Assembly (NCBI GenBank): GCA_030068075.1
Contig: CM057832.1
Coordinates: 78,276,502 to 78,340,501 of the forward strand
Length of the DNA: 64,000 nt
Origin: Paguma larvata
Taxonomy: Eukaryota; Chordata; Mammalia; Carnivora; Viverridae
Direction: 5' to 3'
Within the stretch, counting starts at the first letter, position 1. Every line of letters starts with the position of its first letter. Shown one piece after another: positions 54,616 through 64,000 of the stretch. Below the pieces are notes generated by a model that searched no databases, was not told where the DNA came from, and saw only the letters and a list, made by a program, of their open reading frames with translations. The translations under genes and the position numbers were made by a program.

Positions 54616-57600
54616 AAGTTATTATTGAAGTATATGCATACCTTAAAAGCACAGATTATAACTATGTACCCTAATACATTTTCACAACAAATAGAACATT
54701 ACCAGCACCCCTCAAAACCTGGTACGTACCACCCCAATCACTGGTCCTTCACCAAAGAATCATTATTCTGACTTCAAACACTGTGTGCTTGTTGTGCCTG
54801 ATTTTGAATTGTATATAAATTGAGGGATACGATATTAATGTTTTGGTCTAGCTTCTTTTACTTAATACTAGGTTTGTGAGAGCAATCATGTGATTGTATG
54901 CAGCAGTAATTCTTTTATTTTTATTGTAAAGTGTTTTTAATTAAAATATCAACATGGCTCTATTCCAACTCTTCCAGACATTTGGGGTCTTTTGGCTATT
55001 GTGGATATGTTGCTGTAAACATACATCTGTCTTTGCATACATACATATAAACTTTCTGTTGGGCATAGGTTGGGAGTGCAATTACCGTCATATAGAATAT
55101 GAGTATTTTCAAGTTGAAAGTTACTGATAAAAGTATTCCTAAGTTTAGCTATTTTATAGTCTCACCAACATGGGTGAAAGTTCTGCTTGATCAGTTTCTC
55201 CACCAACCCTTGCTTTTACATTTATTTTAATTTTACCCAGAAAGGCAAGTAGATGTTTTTATCTCATTGTGGTTTTAATTTACATTTTCTTAATGACTAA
55301 TGAGGATGAATACTTTGTCGTCGTATGTTTTTTGGCTTGTTCTTTATATATTCTGAATATGAATTCATTGTTGTTACTATGGATTGCATATAAATTGTCC
55401 TATCCTCTTACTTCCCTTTCATGTTTTAAAAACTGTCTAGATATTCACAACTCTTAACGTTGTACAATTGATAATTTTTTTCTGTTTTGATTAGTGTTCT
55501 TTACCCCATTTTAAACATATTTGCATATCTCAAGATTATAGAAATATTGCCTAATAATTTCATCTAGAAACTTTATTGTTTTACCTTTCATTTTTATATC
55601 AACAATTCATGTGAAATTGATTACTATGTATGGTGTGAAGTAGGAGCCTTATTTTTTCCCATATGAGTATGCAATTATTTTTGTTCCTTTTTTTAAAAAG
55701 GCTATCCCTTCCCCAAAGTTCTTCAGTGAAACCTTAGTCATAATCAAGTGTTCATATGTGTGTGGGTCTGTTTCCGCACCTCCTATAGTGTTGCATTGTT
55801 CTATTTATCTGTCTTTGCCCCAGTACACACTCCAGCTCTGTACTAATTCTTGACATGTGGTTAAATCTTACAGTTATGATTTTTTTGGCTATTCTTGACT
55901 CTTTGAACTTCCAAATAATTCTACAATCAAATTACCATTTCATTTTAATCAATTGATGAATTTGCAAAGATACAACATCTTTACAATATTAATATTCCCA
56001 TGTGGCTCTGGCATAAATCCCCCTCCCCTATTATTTAATTCTTTAAAAACCTTTAAATATTTTTTGTAGTTTTGTTGCCACTTGCAATTTTTTCACTTCT
56101 TTTGTTAAAATTATTACTAAGTATTTGAAGATTTTTGATTTAAACAGGAACTTCTAACATTTTGATCTTGTCAAACTGTCAATGATCTATAGAAACTTTT
56201 TTGTATATTAACTTTTTTGGTATATTGACATTTTAGCCAATGACCTTAATAATTTCACTTGTTAATTCTAAAAGTGTATCTAGATTCTTTTGTATTTGCT
56301 ATAATTCATTTGCCTTTTTATTCATAAGACACTTTTATTTGTTCCTTTCCAATATTTATTCTTTTCATTTTCTTGCTTTATTACATTGTCCAGGACCTTC
56401 AGTACAATATTGAATAGAAGTGGTGATAACAGGCATTTTCTTCTTGTAACAGGACTCTAGAAGGAAGCTTCCAGCATTTACCATTAAGAATAATATTTCC
56501 TGTAGGTTTTTTTGTAGATATGCTCTATCATATTAAAGGTATCTTATTCCTAGTTCTTCATATGCATTTTGAGATAATCATATTAATTTTATGACTCACC
56601 TTTTTTTAAATCAAATTTTGAGTGTTAAATCCTAACATAAATATAACTTGGTTGTAATGTAGTGTCCTTTTTATATATATCACCTGGTTTAGATTTACTT
56701 AATTTTTGTTTAGCAAACAAATTTTTGTTTGTAATCTAAGATTTTGAAAGGTATTGGTTTGTTATTTGTCTTTCTCATAAGGTTTTTGTCAGTGTTCAAT
56801 ATCAAGGTTTGGTTGGCATCATAATAATTTGGAAGATATACTCCTTGTTTCTGTCCTCCAGAAGTACTTGAGTAAGATTGGTACCAGGTTTTCCTTAGAT
56901 TATTTGCATGAATTTTCATCTAGGCTAGGAGTTTGCTTTGTCAGAGGGTTTTAAATTATGGCTTTCATTTCTTAAAAAAGATGTAGGATTTTCATATTTT
57001 ACTGCTTTTCTTGTGTCGTCTTTGGTGTTTCATTTCTCTAGAAACTTGCTCTTTGCATCTGAATTTTCAGGTTGATTGGCATAAAAATGATCGTAGTACA
57101 CTCTTTTTATGTTTTTAGGAGAATGGCCACTTTTACATTTCCAGTACATTTGGTACAATATATAACAATACATTTTACATTGGTTTTAAGGGCATGCGCA
57201 TGCACTCTCCCCTCCCACACCTTAATTTTATTAGTACTTTCTGAAAAACCACCTTTTAGCTTTTTAATTCTATTTTATGTTTGTTTCTTATTTCATTAAT
57301 CTCTGTTCTTTATTATTTCCTCTGTATTTGATTTAATTTGTTAGTTTTTCAGCTTCTTGAGATCGAAGTTTGGAAAACTGATTTTCAGGCTTTTTTCTTT
57401 TCTAAAATATGCAACCAAAGCTATAAATTTTCTCTGAAAGCTTTAAATGTATCCTTCAGATTATAGTATATTATGCTCTCATTATAATAGATCCTAGAAT
57501 ATTTTATAATTTCATTTTGATTTCATATTTGATTCAGAACTTCTTTAGAAATGTATTGTTCAGCTTTCAAACATTGAAGACTATCCACTTATCTTTAATT

Positions 57601-57644
57601 ATGGAGGTCTATTATAATTCCACTTGATCAGAAAAAAAATATGC

Positions 57645-58780
57645 ATAATTTTTCCCCACCCCCTTTATTTTTGATTTTGTTTTTCAGTATGAAGTATAGT
57701 TGATGCACAATGTTACCTTATTTTTAGATGTATAACATACTGATTTGACAAGTTTATATTACCTTATGCTTACCACAAGTGTCATAGTTACCATCCGTCA
57801 CCACACAACAGTATTACAATACTATTGACTGTATTCCCTATGTGGTATCTTTTATCCCTATAACTTATTTATTCCATCACTGGAAGCCTGTATCTCCCCT
57901 CTACCCTATTCATTTTGCCCATCCCCCACACCTCCTACTGGCAACCATAAGCATGCTGTCTGTATTTATGGGTCTATTTCTTCTTTTTGTTTTTTATTCT
58001 TTTATTTTTTGGAGTCTGCATATAAGTGAAATCATGTGGTATTTGTCTTTCTCTGACTGACTTACGTCACTTGGTGTAATACCCATTAGGTCCATCCATA
58101 CTGTGGCAAGATCTCCTTCTTTTGCTTGGTAATAATCCACTGTGTGTGTGCACGCACGCATACCACATCTCTATGCATTCATCTGTTGATGGACACTTGG
58201 GTTGCTTTTGTGTCTTGGCTATCATAAATAATACTTCAGTAAACATAGGGGTGCTTGTATCTCTTTGAATTAACGTTTTCATTTTCTTTGGGTGTATACT
58301 TACTAGTGGAATTACTGACTCCTATAGTATTTCTTTTTTAAATATTTTGAGGAAATTCCATACTCTTTTCCATAGTGGCTGCACCAATTTCATTCCCATC
58401 AACAGTGCACAAGAGTTCGTTTTTCCCCACATCCTCATTAGTGCTTGCCATTTCTTGGCTTATGGTTCCAGCCATTCTGACAGGTGTGAGGTGATAGCTC
58501 ATTGTGGTTTTGATTTGCATTTGCCCGATGATGAGTGATGTTGAACATCCTTTCATGTGTCCATTGGCCATCTGTGTGTCATCTTTGGAAAAGATATTCC
58601 ACTCATATTTTAATCAGATTTTTTTTGTGTGTTGTGTTGTGTAAGTTATTTATATGCTTTGGCTGTTAACCACTTATCAGATATGTCATTAGCAAATACA
58701 TTCTCTATTCAGTACGCTGCCTTTTGTTTTTTTGATGTTTTCCTTCACTGCACAAAAGCTTTTTATTTGATTTAATTTTT
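57645..58780 (-). mobile_element. Younger 5'-truncated L1 nested in ancient L1M
   Basis: The 3' UTR starts at about 57645 ('agtatagttgatgcacaatg', 'ttaccatccgtcaccacaca'). ORF2 C-terminal text follows: 'tctgttgatggacacttggg', 'tggctgcaccaatttcattc', 'tctgacaggtgtgaggtgat'. It ends near 'gcacaaaagctttttatttg'. The host L1M resumes directly afterwards ('agacttgtcttatggcccaa'). Sense is minus, the same as the host. Exact ends and TSD are blurred by A/T-rich flanks. More diverged than the 4576-5714 copy. Confidence 0.85.
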
Positions 58781-59043
58781 TTAAACTTTTTAAGACTTGT
58801 CTTATGGCCCAAAATCTGTACAATTTTGTCAAACATTCTTTTTTGCATTTATAAAGAATATATATTCAACAGTTGTTGGATATAGCATTCTATGTATGTC
58901 CATACACCATTCTATGTATGTATGTCTGTTAGTTATTTTCTACATCTTTGATAATATTTTTCTCACTTATGCTATCAGAAGAAAAGTATGTTACAATTTT
59001 CACAATTTTTATGGAATTTCTTTTATCAAGTCTATCAATTTCT

Positions 59044-59286
59044 TTTTTTTAAAGATAGTTTTATTATTTTTATTTATTTTTAGCGTTTTTATTTTATTTT
59101 TGAGACACAATGAGACAGAGAGTGAGCAAGGGAAGGGCAGAGAGAGAGGGAGATGCAGAATCCGAAGCAGGCTCCAGGCTCTGAGCTGTCAGCACAGAGC
59201 CCGACGCAGGGCTCGAACTCACAGACCGTGAGATCATGACCTGAGCTGAAGTTGGCGGCTCAACCGACTGAGCCACCCAGGCACCC
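59044..59286 (-). mobile_element. Cat-type CAN SINE with perfect 12-bp TSD
   Basis: Minus-strand reading: 'ggggtgcctgggtggctcag', 'gtcatgatctcacggtctgt', 'gtgctgacagctcagagcct', a CT-rich block and a long A/T-rich tail. The direct repeat ctatcaatttct at 59032-59043 and 59287-59298 is perfect. Inserted into the ancient L1M. Confidence 0.96.
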
Positions 59287-59576
59287 CTATCAATTTCTGC
59301 TTTATAAATTAAGGCTATATAATTAAGTATATGCCCATTAATCTTACGTGAACTGATCTTTTGTTATTATTAAATGGCCTTCTTTATTTCTAATAAATTT
59401 CTTGCCTTAGAGCCTATCCTGTCTGATATTAGCACATCTTTCTTTGCTTCATGTTTATACAATATGTATTTTTCACCTTTCTATTTGAAACTTTTTGTAT
59501 TCTTATATTTATGATGTGTTTCTTATAATTGGCATATAGTTGTTTCTTCGTTCTTTGGGGAATTTTTTGGTTGGTT

Positions 59577-59620
59577 GCTTGTTTGTTTTGTTTTTTGTTT
59601 GTTTGTTTGTTTTGTTTTTT
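59577..59620. repeat. (GTTT)n low-complexity run
   Basis: Irregular TTTG/GTTT repeats that form the tail of the adjoining minus-strand SINE. Confidence 0.8.
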
Positions 59621-59792
59621 GAGAAAGAGCGAGCAAGTTGGGCATGTGGTAGAGGAAGAAGGAGAGAAAGAATCTTAAGTAGGCTACAAGCCCAGCACAG
59701 AGCCCAAAGCCAGGCTTGAACTCCCAATGAAGAGATCATGACCTGAGCCGAAATGAAAAGTCAAACGCTTAACTGAGCCACCCGGATGCCCC
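59610..59792 (-). mobile_element. CAN SINE, diverged, short
   Basis: Minus-strand head 'gggcatccgggtggctcagt', a 'tcatgatctcttcattggga' B-box region, 'gcttgtagcctacttaagat' and a CT-rich part. The cat-type block is partly missing. Nested in the ancient L1M. Confidence 0.9.
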
Positions 59793-59925
59793 CATTTTTG
59801 TCTGTTTATATTTTATATACTGATTTGTATATTATGGTTTAAATATGCTATCATACTCTTTGTTTTCTGTTTGTTCCATATTTTTTTATGTTCCTTTTCC
59901 TCTCCTTTCTTAATTAAAAGTTAAT

Positions 59926-60224
59926 CAATTTGTGTAAGGAGATCAGAAAACCTAGCAGAGGAGAGATTTGTCATGACGGCTTTATTCAGGTCTCCTTGGG
60001 CACAGTTTAGAAAGTTTCTTTGATATATTTACATAAGAAGTAAACTAGCTGGGTTTTCTCTATGCAGTAAATGTGAAAATTATTTGTAAGAAATATAACA
60101 CTATATCTGTTACATAGTGGCCCAATGTCTGCTCAGCTGATGAAATCTGAATCTTGTGCTTATAACACAATTTTGGAATATAACAGTAATATTGAAATAT
60201 AGCAACATAAGCACAAGAGGTATG
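59926..60224. other. Unassigned sequence between opposed L1s
   Basis: Separates the minus-strand L1 block from the plus-strand L1 block. No repeat is recognised. Confidence 0.35.
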
Positions 60225-60992
60225 CTCCACAATGAGGTATCCTTTCATACCCATTAGGGTAGCTATTATTAAAAACCAGAACAGAAAATAACAAAGTGTT
60301 GGTGAGAATGTAAAGAAAGTGATAACCTTTCCACTGATGGTGGGGTTATGAAATGATATAGCTGCTATGGAAAGTAGTCCTATGGAGCCTCAAACATTAA
60401 AAGTAGAATTGCTGTATGATTCACCTATTCCACTGGGGTATATATTCAAAATATTGAAAACATGAACTTAAACAGATATTTGTACAGCCACGTTCATAGT
60501 AGCATTATTTATAATAGCAAAAGGTGGAAATAACTCAAGTATCTATGGACAGATGAACAGATAATGTATAAACACAATGTGGCATATGCATACAACGGAA
60601 TATTATTCAGCCTTTAAAATGAATGAAATTCTGATGCATACTACAACATGGATGAATCTTGAAGATATGGTACTAACTGAAATAAGCCAGCACAAAAGCT
60701 CAAATATTATATGATTTTATTTATAGAAGGTACTTAGAATTGTCAATTTCATAGAAAAAAAGGTAGAATACTGATTACCAGGGACTGAGGGTGGAGAAAG
60801 TGGAATAGGGACTTACTATTTAATGAGTACAAGGTTTTAGTTTGGGAGATGAAGATCCAGAGACAGATACCGGTGAAGGCTGTAGAACAGTGAGAATGTA
60901 TTTAATATCACTGAACTGTACACTTCAAAATGGTTAGAAAGGGAATTTTATGGTATGTATGTTTTACAACAGTTTGACAAAGGGGTACTAGT
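60225..60992 (+). mobile_element. L1M 3' end, 5'-truncated
   Basis: ORF2 C-terminal text, sense plus: 'cattagggtagctattatta', 'gttggtgagaatgtaaagaa', 'atagtagcattatttataat', 'acggaatattattcagcctt', 'catggatgaatcttgaagat'. The L1M 3' UTR follows: 'attaccagggactgagggtg', 'actgaactgtacacttcaaa', 'ggttagaaagggaattttat'. Stops are frequent. Confidence 0.88.
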
Positions 60993-61219
60993 GGGGCACC
61001 TGGGTGGCTCAGTCAGTTAGGCATCCAACTCTTGATTTCAGCCCAGGTGATGATCTCATAGTTTGTGAGTTCAAGCCCCACTTTGGGCTCTCTGCTTGGT
61101 GTGGATGGAGCCTGCTAGGGTTCTCTCTCTCCCTCTCCCTCTACCCCTCCCCTGCTCATGTGTGCATGTGTACTCTCTCTCTCTCAAGAAAAATTAGTAA
61201 TAAAATAAAATAAAATAAA
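60993..61219 (+). mobile_element. CAN SINE
   Basis: Head 'ggggcacctgggtggctcag', 'cttgatttcagcccaggtga', 'tttgtgagttcaagccccac', then a CT-rich block and an (AAAAT)n-type tail (about 61198-61218). It sits at the 3' end of an L1M. The flanks match only weakly. Confidence 0.94.
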
Positions 61220-61500
61220 AAGGGATGCTGGTAAGATCTGTAGTATATGAATGGTTAGTAATGTCTTCAGAATTTCCTTACCTCTCTTTTGATTTAAGCC
61301 AAAGGAAACTATCTAGGGAACTACCCAAAAGCTGCTCCTCAGTGTGACAGATGAATATTTCATTCAAAACAAAACAAAATAAAAAAGACAAAAATCTTTA
61401 GTGAATTGAACAACACAACTCTGGTTCATTGGCTTTCTTTTTTGCTTAGCCTGTTTTCACAAGAAAGGCTTTGGTTTTATTGACTGAGAACACAGAACAA
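61220..61500. other. Unassigned AT-rich sequence
   Basis: A-rich patch at 61365-61395. No family is recognised. Confidence 0.35.
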
Positions 61501-64000
61501 ATGTGAGAGGCCCCAAGTGACAAAATTCAAAGTGTAATGATAACAGGGACACTCTTTAATAATGGCAATGGGTAAACACCACGAAATCAAGAAAATGAAA
61601 AGTTGTCAAAGATATTTTGCACCACTTTTATGCAAATAGATTTGAAATCTAACTGAAATGGATAATTTCCTAAAATAATGCAATTTGCTAAAATTGGTCT
61701 TGAGAGATAAAAAAAAAACAACCTTAAATTTCCATAGAATAGAAATAGTTGTCAACGTTTTACTCCACAAAAAATTGCCCCTTTACATATTGTCACAAGC
61801 AAATTCTGCTAAACCTTCAAAGTCTTGATCATCCCAAATGTGCCTACACTCTTTCTCAGCACAGAAATACAAAGCAAACAAACCAACAAACAAAACCAAA
61901 AGCTCCCAAAGTGTTCTTATGAAACAAGTATGGCATCAATTCCTAAATATTACTAAAACAGTACAGAAAGGAAGCAGTAGCTTGGTCTCACATATAAATA
62001 TAAATGTCAATGTGATAAGTAAAACCTAAGAGCACATTAAAAATTTTTTTACAACCAAGGAAGTTTTATTCTGGAAATTCAAAGATGGTTCAATAATGGG
62101 AAATCCACTAATAAAATTTACCATAGTAATAGAGCTAAGGAGAAAAATCATATAATTATCTCCAATGAAAAAAAGCATTTATTAAAATTTACCACCCATT
62201 CTTGAGTTAAAGAGATATCAACAAAATAGGGATTAATGAATCCTTCCTCAATATGTATGCGTGTGTATAAACACACACATATGTACACCTATTACATGTA
62301 TATACATGTATGCGTGTGTATATATGTAAAACTCAGCATCGGTAAGGAAACATGAGGTATTCACATTAAGATTAGGAAGAAGAGGAAGATGACCAATATT
62401 CTACTATTGTCAACCTTACATTGGATATATTAGCCAATGAAATCAAGCAAGAATAAATATAGAGTCGTAAGAACTGGGAAAGAAATAAAAATTACTTGTA
62501 TTTGTTATTATATCTAAAAAGTCATAGACTCTCAGTACTAGGCCAACATAAATCATAAAATAATCCAGTAAGATACCACAATATAAAAAGAATATAAATG
62601 TTACCAGTTTTCATGCATACACACTAAAGTTGTTAGAAGGAATAATGGAAGGAAAATCTGCATTTCAAGAAATGTGCCAAAATGATGAAGAAAACTTCAA
62701 AGCACTCGTAAAAGACACAGAAGTAGAGGTGAACAAGTTAATATTGAAAAGCAGTACTTCATAATAAACACAATACGTTTTATTCTTCCTGATGATAGAC
62801 AAGTTAATGCTAAGTTCTGGAAAAATTAACACATATAATAGTTAAGAAAATGCTAAAAATATCAGCAGTAACAGAACAACTATCCCTACTAGATATTAAA
62901 CTATAAAACTTCGGTATTTAAAACAGTGTGGGCCTGGTGTATGAATAGATATGCAAACCAAAGAATAGAATGGAATATCAAGAATCAAACTCACACACAC
63001 ATATGGAAATATAGTATATGTATAAGTGGCATCTATAATCACTGAAGGTAAAGATAGTCTTTTTCATACTGTTGGGAAAACATGAGGTCTGTTTGGAAAA
63101 CAAAAACTTGAATCCTACCTCACATCATAGAGCAGAATAAACTTCAAATGGGTCGGAGGTCAAGTGTGTAAAAAAATGAAACAATAGAACTACTAGAAGA
63201 AAACATGAGTGAATTCTTGTATGATCCCTATATGGAAAACCTTTTTGTTAGGACTCGAAAATCAAGATGCAATCAGATAAAGATGCTTATAAATTATTGT
63301 ATAAAAGTAGAAAGAAACCTCTTATATAAAAAAAGCATATGAAATTAGAAATCAATTAAAAATTTTGGAGAAGATATCTGCAAATTTAACACAGATAAAA
63401 GCCTAATCTTTCTAATATATAAAGAGCTTCTTTAAAATGATAGGAAAGGAAATACCGAAAACCAATAATAAATTGGAAAAAGACACAGTTGACAGAAAAT
63501 ATTTTGTAAATAGTCTTTAAAATAAAAAAAATCAAAATTTATCCAAAGAATAATGTAAATCAAACTATAGTGAGATCGAGTTCTCATCCGTCAGATTGAT
63601 AAAAATTCAAAAGATTGACAACACACTCTATTGAGTATATAGAAAAACAGGCACCATGTTGCTCATGGCGATGCAAGATGGTGCCACACCTGCGAAGAGA
63701 AGTTTATTAGTATCTACAAAACATAAGTATTCATTTACTCTTTGACCTGGTAATTTCAATTCTAGTAATTTACCCTGGAATTACACTTTGACCAAAAAAA
63801 ACACAAAACACAAAACAAAACACATATACAAAAATTTGTTTATTCCACCACTGTTTGTGGTAGTAAAATGCTGGAACACATGTGTCCATCCATAGATGAA
63901 TGTTTGGGTAAACTTTGTACAGCAAAGTAATGTAAACATAAAGATGCACAGAATGAGAAAAATGTGCTTGAACTGTGACAGAGTGATTACCAGAATATAT
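61501..64000 (+). mobile_element. Ancient L1M ORF2 remnant running off the window
   Basis: ORF2 text, sense plus, in order. The region corresponding to reverse transcriptase includes 'gaagttttattctggaaatt', 'agatggttcaataatgggaa', 'aggagaaaaatcatataatt' and 'ttggatatattagccaatga'. Downstream text includes 'atagaactactagaagaaaa', 'atttaccctggaattacact' and 'gtgtccatccatagatgaat'. Heavy decay with indels; a TA/TG-rich patch (62255-62330) replaces part of it. The left boundary is approximate and the right end is outside the window. Confidence 0.75.
62255..62330. repeat. Alternating TG/TA low-complexity patch
   Basis: Mixed TGTA/CACA units containing the short palindrome tacatgta. Located inside the ancient L1 ORF2 remnant. 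Confidence 0.75.

Larger units (their letters stand above)
54616..59925 (-). mobile_element. Ancient L1M with nearly complete ORF2 remnant, three later insertions
   Basis: The 3' UTR begins at about 54616 ('aaaagcacagattataacta', 'aatagaacattaccagcacc'). ORF2 remnants then run backwards: C-terminus about 54970-55330, reverse-transcriptase-proximal text about 55880-56950 ('aattgatgaatttgcaaaga', 'attgaatagaagtggtgata', 'gattggtaccaggttttcct'), and N-terminal text about 57290-57630 and 58783-59545 ('aaatggccttctttatttct', 'tgtctgatattagcacatct'). Sequence up to 59925 ('tttaaatatgctatcatact') passes the ORF2 start region. It is interrupted by a younger L1 and two SINEs. Stops are abundant and no functional protein is possible. 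Confidence 0.8.

Noticed and set aside
58797..59231. 144-codon open frame, plus strand
   Set aside because: It is antisense to the ancient L1M and then reads into a SINE, so it is a repeat artefact. Hydrophobicity comes from T-rich antisense codons.
59094..59276. Frames beginning MAQSV... that recur at several places (also 40697, 41292, 61004)
   Set aside because: All are translations of the CAN SINE head, which is why they look alike. They are not a gene family.
1..64000. CRISPR arrays, operons, tRNA/rRNA/snRNA genes, nuclear mitochondrial insertions
   Set aside because: No regularly spaced direct repeats, no clustered long frames, and no intact tRNA, U6, 7SK, rRNA or mitochondrial sequence were recognised. 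The tRNA-like pieces are all SINE heads.

Overview
The window is mammalian nuclear DNA from a carnivoran, most likely a cat-like one (Feliformia, probably Felidae). The main evidence is about twenty copies of the carnivore tRNA-Lys-derived SINE (CAN SINE/SINEC). The best-preserved copies, near 32.9, 35.7, 41.3 and 59.1 kb, carry a central block reading roughly 'gtgctgacggctcagagcctg', which I associate with the cat-type subfamilies rather than the dog type. That assignment rests on remembered consensus sequences, not on a search.

I find no convincing protein-coding exon, RNA gene, CpG island or viral gene. The open frames are short (146 codons at most) and fall inside repeats or have low-complexity or unremarkable translations. 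The window reads as an intergenic or deep-intronic, AT-rich, gene-poor segment whose content is the layered history of transposable elements.

Layout. 0-4.5 kb: unique sequence with one old SINE, one short SINE with a target-site duplication (TSD), a MER5A-like hAT remnant and a possible LTR. 4.6-5.7 kb: a 5'-truncated L1 on the minus strand with a perfect 14-bp TSD and a long TA microsatellite inside its ORF2 remnant. 5.7-16 kb: mostly unique sequence with MIRs and SINEs. 16-26.4 kb: dense old repeats (L2, CR1/L3-like, LTR-like, MLT1-like LTR, MIR), with younger SINE and L1 insertions, including a 93-bp L1 stub with a perfect 15-bp TSD. 26.4-40 kb: unique sequence with MIR/L2 fragments, a MIR split by an L1 fragment, an L2 of about 1.2 kb, a SINE inside a MER5A copy (perfect 16-bp TSD) and several TG repeats. 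40-52 kb: a polypurine tract, SINEs, scattered MIR/L2, a TCTA tetranucleotide array and long unrecognised AT-rich stretches. 52-64 kb: an L1-dense block. Two ancient L1s lie on the minus strand (about 52.1-54.0 and 54.6-59.9 kb); the second is split by a younger L1 and two SINEs. Two old L1s follow on the plus strand (about 60.2-61.0 and 61.5-64.0 kb), and the last runs off the window.

No genes work together here. The most informative content is the nested insertion order, the target-site duplications, the microsatellites, a few perfect inverted repeats, and some repeat-free stretches that could be conserved non-coding DNA. I saw no sign of a new biological system, and boundaries of ancient repeats are approximate.
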